From Leucobacter sp. (GTDB lineage: Bacteria > Actinomycetota > Actinomycetes > Actinomycetales > Microbacteriaceae): 22,595 bases of DNA. Position 1 is the stretch's first letter, and each line of letters opens with the position of its first letter. The stretch covers positions 1-22,595 of the forward strand of contig JAPSIU010000009.1 of the NCBI GenBank assembly GCA_031178565.1, given 5' to 3'. A program made the translations under genes and the position numbers. Under the pieces are notes generated by a model. The model saw nothing but the letters and a program-made list of their open reading frames with translations. It was not told where the DNA came from and made no database searches. Below, piece by piece: positions 7,255 through 12,881 of this stretch.

Positions 7255-8667
7255 ATGAGTAATCCTGCAATCACGGACAGCGAGACAGCGCCGAGGGTCT
7301 TCGACGTGACGAATGCGGCGACCGGTGCCGTCATCACGAGCCTCACCGAGATGAGTCCGGCCGAGGTCGACGCGAAAGTCGCCCTCGCCCGTACGGCCTT
7401 CGAGGGCTGGTCGCGCGAGACCCCGAAGGTGCGTGCCGACGCCCTGTTCGCGCTCTGCGCGGAACTGAGGGCTCACGGCGACGAGCTGATCGAATTGGAG
7501 GTGCTGAACACCGGCCGGTCCCGAGTCGCCGCGGCGGCCGAGCTCGAGCACATGGTCGACTCCTTCTCGTTCTACGCAGGAGCGGCTCGAACGCTCTCGA
7601 CCATGGCGGCAGGGGAGTACGTGCGCGACCACACGTCGTTCATCAAGCTCGAACCGGTGGGTGTGTGCGGTCAGATCACTCCCTGGAACTATCCGATGAT
7701 GATGGCGGGACTCGCCATCGCACCGGCGATCGCGGCGGGAAACTGCTCGATCATCAAACCCTCCGAAGTGACTCCGCTCTCGACCATCCGCCTGGTGGAG
7801 ATCGCTTCTCGGGTGCTGCCCGAGAACGTCATGAACGTGGTGATCGGGAGCGGCAGGGTCACGGGCGACGCGCTGGTGACCCACGATGATGTCGATCTCG
7901 TATCGCTGATCGGAAGTCGGCGAGCAGGCGAGCAGATCGCGGGGAACGCGGCCTCCACGATGAAGAAGCTGCACCTCGAACTCGGCGGCAAGGCACCCGT
8001 CGTGGTCTTCCCGGGTGTCGACATGCCCTTCCTGGTGAGCCGGCTGCTCGAGGCGGGATTCAACAACGCGGGACAGGACTGCACGGCGGCCTCTCGAGTC
8101 ATTCTGCATCGCTCGATCCAGGACGAGTTCCTGCGTGCCATGACCGATGCCCTGCGTGTGCTGAAGGTGGGCGGGCCCGACGAGGACGCCGCCATGGGTC
8201 CGCTCATCTCCGCGCAGCACCTCGAGAAGGTGATCGGCATGATCGAAGGCGCGAAGCGCGACGGCGCCGAGATCGTGCACGGCGGATCGCGCCTGGACCG
8301 CGAGGGATACTTCATCGAGCCGACGCTGATCAGCAACGTTCAGCAGAATGCCGAGATCGTGCAGCAGGAGGTCTTCGGCCCGGTGCTGACGGTTCAGGCC
8401 TTCGACGACGAGCAGGAGGCGATCGAGATGGCGAACGGCGTCCAGTACGACCTGGCCGGCTCGGTGTGGTCGGGCTCGCCCGGTCAGCTCTTCAGGGTCG
8501 CCGGCGCGCTGAACTTCGGAACCGTCTGGATGAACGATCACTTCCCGCAGGCCATCGAGGTTCCGCACGGAGGCCTGCGCTACTCGGGGCACGGCAAGGA
8601 CCAGTCGACCTATTCGCTCGACTCCTATCTGCGGGTGAAGCACCTGATGATCAACACGGCGCTGTAG
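7255..8667 (+). CDS. NAD(P)+-dependent aldehyde dehydrogenase, aminobutyraldehyde dehydrogenase-like
   Basis: A 470-residue ALDH-superfamily enzyme that oxidises an aldehyde to the acid. Visible are N145 (PWNYP), K168 (IIKPSE), general base E242 (LELGGK) and the nucleophile C276 in NNAGQDCTAASRV. The C-terminal block SGHGKDQSTYSLDSYLRVKH closely resembles the end of gamma-aminobutyraldehyde dehydrogenases (PatD/YdcW type), as does GQDCTAA around the nucleophile. This resemblance is from memory, not from an alignment. The usual FTGS cofactor loop reads LIGS (218-221), a mild deviation. ATG at 7255 follows a purine-rich GGGAAGGAACGAGAGAG stretch. It is the last gene of the + strand string, and the natural substrate would be the aldehyde released by the ThDP enzyme. 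Its 3' end overlaps the convergent amidase gene. Confidence 0.93.
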   Translation: MSNPAITDSETAPRVFDVTNAATGAVITSLTEMSPAEVDAKVALARTAFEGWSRETPKVRADALFALCAELRAHGDELIELEVLNTGRSRVAAAAELEHMVDSFSFYAGAARTLSTMAAGEYVRDHTSFIKLEPVGVCGQITPWNYPMMMAGLAIAPAIAAGNCSIIKPSEVTPLSTIRLVEIASRVLPENVMNVVIGSGRVTGDALVTHDDVDLVSLIGSRRAGEQIAGNAASTMKKLHLELGGKAPVVVFPGVDMPFLVSRLLEAGFNNAGQDCTAASRVILHRSIQDEFLRAMTDALRVLKVGGPDEDAAMGPLISAQHLEKVIGMIEGAKRDGAEIVHGGSRLDREGYFIEPTLISNVQQNAEIVQQEVFGPVLTVQAFDDEQEAIEMANGVQYDLAGSVWSGSPGQLFRVAGALNFGTVWMNDHFPQAIEVPHGGLRYSGHGKDQSTYSLDSYLRVKHLMINTAL

Positions 8668-9787
8668 TGGCGGGGACGTCGAAGATCCGCAGGGGCAGCA
8701 CGGCCGAGGCGACCGCGCCAGGGGCGTTGCCCAAGGCGTTGATGCGCAGGTCTGCGCAGACGCTGGTGATCGTGAGGGCCTGCTCGCGCGAGAACCCGCG
8801 GCCGTCGACGAGGTACGCGACCATCTGGGAGAAGGCCGAGCGCAGGGCGCGCTCCACGTCGAAGCCGCGGCACGTCTCGTCCTCATCCGTGGAGAGCCCG
8901 GTCGTCACGAGGCATTCGCCGGTGTAGCGGTTCGGCGCGTCCTCCGCGGTGAGCACTGCCGGCGACGATGGCCTCCAGCCGAGTTCTTCCACGGAGGTAC
9001 GGTCGACGCGCAGCCGCACGCGCCCTCCCGTCTCGATCGCGAGTCCCGGGGCCTCCCCGTCGCCCTGCGCGAAGTGGAGGTCCCCGATCGAGACTAGGGC
9101 TCCGGGCACGTCGACGGGCAGGATCACCCGGCTTCCGGCGATCGCGTCCGTCACGTCGAGATTGCCGCCGATCGATCGCGCGGCCATGCTGCGAAGCCCT
9201 TCTGCGGCCAGGACGGGGTCGCTGGGCCGGGCGTCAGCGGTGCTCGGAAGCAGCACGTCTCCGCCCGCCAGCGCGAAGGCCCGCTCCGCTGCGGCGATCC
9301 TCTCCCTCCTCTCGGCGGATGGCGCGACCCCGATGACGCCGATGAACGGGCGGCCGGGGATGCGCACGCCGGGTACGTCGGCCGAGCGCGCGTATCCGCC
9401 TTCCAGACTCCAGCGCGCCAGGAACGGGCGGGTCACGGAATCGGAGAGCAGGCCGGGTGCCCCCGGATACAGCGCCGACCATCCGAAGGGCTGGCAGGTG
9501 ATGTCGATGATCGACACGATGAGCAGGTCGCCGGGTTCGACGCCGGAGACGTACAGGGGTCCGCTGAGCGGGTGGCAGCGGTCGATGCTCGCCGAGCGGT
9601 GCTCTTCGACGGTGGTGTGCGGTCCGACCTGCAGATCCCCGCTGTCTCTGACCGCGATCTCGAACTCCTCACCGAGAGCAACCTCCGCGAGCGGCGGGAT
9701 GGACTCGTGCCAGCGGTTGTGGCCTGTTCCGGGCGCGTTGATCAGGGGCGCCGAGGTGTCGAGCTCGATCTTCCGTGGCTGTTGCAT
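8651..9787 (-). CDS. Acetamidase/formamidase family amidohydrolase
   Basis: A 378-residue member of the FmdA/AmdA family, which hydrolyses short amides such as formamide or acetamide to the acid and ammonia in the cytoplasm. Family blocks seen are HPLSGPLYVSGVEPGDLL (from residue 72), FIGVIGVAP, GGNLD (207-211) and the diagnostic VPGALVSIGDLHFAQGDGE with QGDGE at 241-245. ATG at 9787 is supported by AGGAG 8 nt upstream on the minus strand. Its stop falls inside the convergent aldehyde dehydrogenase gene (17-bp tail-to-tail overlap). It is transcribed divergently from ubiD across a 326-bp spacer full of palindromes. The substrate is unknown. A role in releasing ammonia from a nitrogenous substrate of the same island is possible but only inferred. 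Confidence 0.92.
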   Translation of the reverse strand: MQQPRKIELDTSAPLINAPGTGHNRWHESIPPLAEVALGEEFEIAVRDSGDLQVGPHTTVEEHRSASIDRCHPLSGPLYVSGVEPGDLLIVSIIDITCQPFGWSALYPGAPGLLSDSVTRPFLARWSLEGGYARSADVPGVRIPGRPFIGVIGVAPSAERRERIAAAERAFALAGGDVLLPSTADARPSDPVLAAEGLRSMAARSIGGNLDVTDAIAGSRVILPVDVPGALVSIGDLHFAQGDGEAPGLAIETGGRVRLRVDRTSVEELGWRPSSPAVLTAEDAPNRYTGECLVTTGLSTDEDETCRGFDVERALRSAFSQMVAYLVDGRGFSREQALTITSVCADLRINALGNAPGAVASAVLPLRIFDVPATTAPC

Positions 9788-9886
9788 GCTGGAGCTCCTG
9801 TCGCTGTCGCCGGCGCCGACGAACCGGCACGATGGTGGCCAACGCTAGCGGAGCGTACGCGTTCCCCGCAGAAGAACGAGGACGTT

Positions 9887-9898
9887 TCCGTATACGGA
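9887..9898. promoter_or_regulatory. 12-bp perfect palindrome with GTATAC core (candidate GntR/FCD-type operator)
   Basis: TCCGTATACGGA reads identically on both strands. Palindromes centred on GTATAC are typical of operators for FadR-subfamily (FCD) GntR regulators, for example the UxuR-type TTGGTATACCAA. Its centre lies about 105 bp upstream of the amidase start and about 220 bp upstream of the ubiD start, so it could control both. No GntR gene is in the window. Confidence 0.4.
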
Positions 9899-10076
9899 TC
9901 GGCGATCCCGAGCATCTCGCGCATCGATACGCTCTATCGCCGATGCATATTGGTGCCATGGTTCTTTATCTGTTTTTATGAGAATTGTCAGGTCTCCGCA
10001 AGTCGCCGTTCAGCTGTTCGACGGTTGACGGCTCTCACATCCTCAAGGCCTGCACGCTCGAGGAGGGACCCGATTC

Positions 10077-10100
10077 ATGCAGGCGCAGGATGAGAATTGA
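10077..10100 (+). CDS. Seven-codon leader ORF upstream of ubiD
   Basis: ATG at 10077 is preceded by AGGAGGG (10061-10067) at 9 nt. This is the best ribosome binding site in the neighbourhood. It opens a frame encoding MQAQDEN that stops with TGA at 10098-10100. The stop overlaps the GAGGAG (10099-10104) serving ubiD at 10114. The arrangement suits a translational coupler or leader peptide: ribosomes finishing the short frame would be placed on the ubiD ribosome binding site. It is in a different frame from ubiD. Being so short it may be fortuitous, and no attenuator hairpin is obvious. Confidence 0.35.
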   Translation: MQAQDEN

Positions 10101-10113
10101 GGAGCGGATGAGA

Positions 10114-11550
10114 ATGGAATCGGCACGTCAGGAACTGGTGGACCTCGGGACCGAGCACGTGAAGGACCTGCCGAGCTTTCTGGCGGCCGTCGCGGAGGCC
10201 GGCCAGCCTCCGATCGCGGTGAATCGGAGGGTGACGGCGAGGCACGAACTCGGAGCTGTGCAGAAAGCGCTCGAGGACGTGGACGACCGCATGATCGTGT
10301 TCTCGAGAGTCGACGACACGGGATTCCCGGTCGCGACGAGCGTTTTCGCGACGAACACGCGGATCGCGCTCGCACTGGGGCTCCCCGCCGATGCCTCGGC
10401 CCGTGACACGCTCCTCACCTTCCACCGGCGGCTCGACCGCAGGGGCACAGTCGAGACCGTGGCCGAGGTCCCGGCGCACGCGAACCGGGTGGTGGGGGAG
10501 CAGGTGGATCTGGGCGCACTGCCCATCGGCGCCTTCGCCGAGAAGCAGACCGAGCCCTACGTCAACTCGGGTGTGTTCCTCGTCCGGGATCCCGACACCG
10601 GCAACATCAACGCGGGTATCTACCGCATGATGAAGCTCTCCGAGAAGAACTTCACGGTGAGCGTCGACCCCGGGCACGATCTCGGCAAGGTGATGAAGAA
10701 GCACCGGGATGCGGGCACCCCGCTCCCGTTCTCGTTGGTGATCGGCGCGAGCCCGCTCTTCTATCTCGCATCCCAGGCGAAGAACCCGATGGAGCGCGAC
10801 TTCTACGATGTCTACTCGGCGCTCGCCGGGCGTCCGATCCGGGTGGCGACCGGTATCACCAACGCGGTCCCCGTTCCCGAGGACGCCGAGATCGTCCTGG
10901 AGGGTGTGATCCGGCCGGGCGAGTTCGCGGCCGAGGGCCCCTACGGCGAGTTCTCGTTCTACTACGGTTCCGACCCTCGGGCGGAGGTCTGCCATATCAA
11001 GTGCGTCGCCCACAAGACGGACGCGATCTACCTCGACATCCACCCCGTGCACAACGACCACCGCAACCTCTGGCTGCATCCCGGCCGCGAGGAGAGCCTG
11101 CTCCGTCGGCTCAAGAGCCTGCTCCCTTCCGTTCAGGACGTCACGATTCCGACGGTCAGCGCCGGCATGATCTGCGTGATCTCGATCGACAAGCAGCACG
11201 AGGGGGATCCCAAGCGGGCCCTGCATTTCGCCCTCGTCTCGGACATGTTCCTGAAGCACGCGATCATCGTCGACTCCGACGTCGACGTCCGCGACCACGG
11301 CGAGGTGATCTGGGCGCTCTGCACCCGGTTCCAGCCGAAGGACGATGTGTTCATCCCCCGCGATCTGCGCGGCTACAGCGAGGATCCCAGCGGATACGAG
11401 CTCTCGGAGGGGACCGGCCGGCTGACCTCGAAGATCGGGTACGACGCGACGAGGAGCCTGTCCGGCTCGTTCCCCGGCGACGCGACCGGCATCCCCGCCG
11501 GTTACGAGGGGCTGTCCCTCGACGACTACCTCGACCCCGGAGAGCAGTAG
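10114..11550 (+). CDS. UbiD-family prenylated-FMN-dependent decarboxylase
   Basis: A 478-residue UbiD-family enzyme; these (de)carboxylate aromatic, heteroaromatic or alpha,beta-unsaturated acids using prenylated FMN, Mn2+ and K+. The prFMN/metal segment is NINAGIYRMM with R171, and the second part is EGPYGEFSFYY with E274 and E279. R171, E274 and E279 have the spacing of the catalytic Arg-Glu-Glu set of Fdc1-type enzymes. The start is placed at ATG 10114, 9 nt after GAGGAG. The frame is open further upstream (ATG 10108, ATG 10090, TTG 9985), but that leader looks non-coding. ubiX starts 2 bases after the stop, giving the enzyme its cofactor supply. The substrate cannot be read from sequence; known family members act on hydroxybenzoates, furoate, pyrrole-2-carboxylate and cinnamates. 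The nearby hydroxyproline-type genes make pyrrole-2-carboxylate worth testing. Confidence 0.92.
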   Translation: MESARQELVDLGTEHVKDLPSFLAAVAEAGQPPIAVNRRVTARHELGAVQKALEDVDDRMIVFSRVDDTGFPVATSVFATNTRIALALGLPADASARDTLLTFHRRLDRRGTVETVAEVPAHANRVVGEQVDLGALPIGAFAEKQTEPYVNSGVFLVRDPDTGNINAGIYRMMKLSEKNFTVSVDPGHDLGKVMKKHRDAGTPLPFSLVIGASPLFYLASQAKNPMERDFYDVYSALAGRPIRVATGITNAVPVPEDAEIVLEGVIRPGEFAAEGPYGEFSFYYGSDPRAEVCHIKCVAHKTDAIYLDIHPVHNDHRNLWLHPGREESLLRRLKSLLPSVQDVTIPTVSAGMICVISIDKQHEGDPKRALHFALVSDMFLKHAIIVDSDVDVRDHGEVIWALCTRFQPKDDVFIPRDLRGYSEDPSGYELSEGTGRLTSKIGYDATRSLSGSFPGDATGIPAGYEGLSLDDYLDPGEQ

Positions 11551-11552
11551 AA

Positions 11553-12134
11553 GTGCAGACGAAGAAGCAGATCGTCCTCGCCATCACGGGCGCGACGGGC
11601 GCGGTGATCGGCGTGCGGATGCTCGAGCGGCTCCGGGTCCGGGGGGACGTCGAGACTCACCTCGTCATCTCGCCCTGGGGGCGGCGCACTCTCGAGTACG
11701 AGACGCCCCTCCACGCGTCGGAGGTCGAGACGATGGCTGACCACGTCTACAAGCCGAACGACATGTGGAGCCCGATCGCGAGCGGTTCCTATCGGATCGA
11801 CGCGATGATCATCGCACCGTGTTCGATGCGCACGCTCGCGGCTATCGCGACGGGTCTCTCGGACAGCCTGATCAGCCGGGCCGCGGACGTGATGCTCAAG
11901 GAGCAGAGGAAACTCGTGCTCGTGCCTCGGGAGACGCCGCTGAGCTCGATCCATCTCGAGAACATGGGCCGATTGGCCGCGATGGGGACGGTGCTCATGC
12001 CCCCGATGCTGACGTTCTACAACCGACCAGAATCCATCGAGGACATGGTCGATCACGTCGTGCAGCGCGTGTTCGACCAGATCGGCATCTGCGAAGACCT
12101 CTCCCCGAGATGGATCGGACGGGACGACATCTGA
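11553..12134 (+). CDS. ubiX: UbiX/Pad1-type flavin prenyltransferase
   Basis: A 193-residue flavin prenyltransferase that joins a dimethylallyl group to FMN to form the prenylated FMN required by UbiD. The N-terminal IVLAITGATGAVIGVRMLE binds the flavin phosphate. IASGSYRIDAMIIAPCSMRTLAAIATG carries the SGS and PCSM signatures. RKLVLVPRETPLSSIHLENM and the MPPMLTFYNRP block are the usual prenyl-phosphate-binding motifs. GTG at 11553 is chosen because GGAGAG (11539-11544) lies 8 nt upstream, inside the end of ubiD, and because it gives the standard N-terminus. It is the last + strand gene before the convergent short-chain dehydrogenase, 36 bp away. It resembles the Pad1/BsdB-like catabolic paralogues as much as the ubiquinone-pathway enzyme, which fits an actinobacterium without ubiquinone. 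Confidence 0.95.
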   Translation: MQTKKQIVLAITGATGAVIGVRMLERLRVRGDVETHLVISPWGRRTLEYETPLHASEVETMADHVYKPNDMWSPIASGSYRIDAMIIAPCSMRTLAAIATGLSDSLISRAADVMLKEQRKLVLVPRETPLSSIHLENMGRLAAMGTVLMPPMLTFYNRPESIEDMVDHVVQRVFDQIGICEDLSPRWIGRDDI

Positions 12135-12170
12135 CGTTGTCGGCCCGTGATGTGCCCGCGATCCCGGCCC

Positions 12171-12881
12171 TCAGATCCGCGCGATCTCCTGGCGTGGACG
12201 CACGGCGACGTCGGTGATCTGCACGTCTCCTGGGGCGTCCACGATGAAGCGCACGGTCGCGGCCACGGAGGCCGGTCGGATGTAGCGCTCGGGATCGTAG
12301 CTCTCGGCGGGGACCAGCTCGCGCAGCATCTCGGTGTCGGTCTGGCCCGGCGCGAGCGTCACGACTCGCAGGCGATGCGGCTCCTCGTCGATGCGGAGCA
12401 CGTCGGCGACACCCCTGAGGGCGTGCTTGCTCGCGGTGTACACGGCGCTGCCGGGCACGGGACGCGTGCCCGCGCCCGAACCGATGAAGACCACGGTGCC
12501 GCGCGCGGCCCGCAGCAGCGGGAGCGCCGCGCGCGTGAGCAGGGCCGGAGCCGTCACGTTCACGGCGAAGTGCCGTTCCCAGTCGCCGGCGGAGGCGTCC
12601 GCGACGCCGAGTGAGCGGGCGATCGCCGCGGCGTGCACGAGGACGTCGAGGCGATCGAGCCCGGCGAGCCGTTTCGCGAACTCCGCCTCGTCCGTCACGT
12701 CGAGCTCCCACGCCTCGCCGCCCGTCTCGCTCGCGACGGCCTGGAGGCGCGCGGCGTCCCGCCCGATGCCGATGATCCGGTGCGTGCGAGCGAGTTCACG
12801 GGCGATCGCGCCGCCCATGCCGCCGGAGGCGCCGGTGATGAGGGCGACGGGGCGGGTCGCCCGGGGACGGGTCTCAGTCAT
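12171..12881 (-). CDS. Short-chain dehydrogenase/reductase (SDR)
   Basis: A 236-residue classical SDR using NAD(P)H for alcohol/ketone chemistry. The cofactor motif is TGASGGMG (16-23). The acidic LDVTD segment is at 60-64, and HAAA replaces the usual NNAG at 83-86. Also present are N108 in the NVTAP segment, S135, Y148 and K152 (YTASK) of the catalytic tetrad, and PGQTDTEM after the sheet. The start at 12881 is supported by GAGGAG upstream. The first 8 bases (ATGACTGA) overlap the stop of the large FAD/NAD(P)-binding gene, so the pair is translationally coupled. The substrate is unknown. Confidence 0.93.
   Translation of the reverse strand: MTETRPRATRPVALITGASGGMGGAIARELARTHRIIGIGRDAARLQAVASETGGEAWELDVTDEAEFAKRLAGLDRLDVLVHAAAIARSLGVADASAGDWERHFAVNVTAPALLTRAALPLLRAARGTVVFIGSGAGTRPVPGSAVYTASKHALRGVADVLRIDEEPHRLRVVTLAPGQTDTEMLRELVPAESYDPERYIRPASVAATVRFIVDAPGDVQITDVAVRPRQEIARI

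Larger units (their letters stand above)
9788..10113. promoter_or_regulatory. Divergent amidase-ubiD intergenic region
   Basis: This 326-bp spacer lies between two divergently transcribed genes and should contain both promoters. It holds perfect palindromes CGCTAGCG (9843-9850), GCGTACGC (9853-9860) and TCCGTATACGGA (9887-9898), plus GCATCG...CGATGC arms (9921-9926 and 9941-9946). A locally AT-rich patch follows at about 9941-9990. ATGAGAATTG occurs at 9978-9987 and again at 10090-9999+100, that is 10090-10099. I could not settle a convincing -35/-10 pair on either strand. The 3' part contains the mini-ORF at 10077-10100. Confidence 0.6.

Noticed and set aside
9985..10113. TTG start at 9985 for UbiD
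   Set aside because: The extra 43 residues have no UbiD similarity and there is no ribosome binding site before 9985. GAGGAG at 10099-10104 fits ATG 10114.
11001..11552. Upstream extension of ubiX inside ubiD
   Set aside because: The extension is an out-of-frame reading of ubiD. GTG 11553 has a ribosome binding site and begins the conserved flavin-binding strand.
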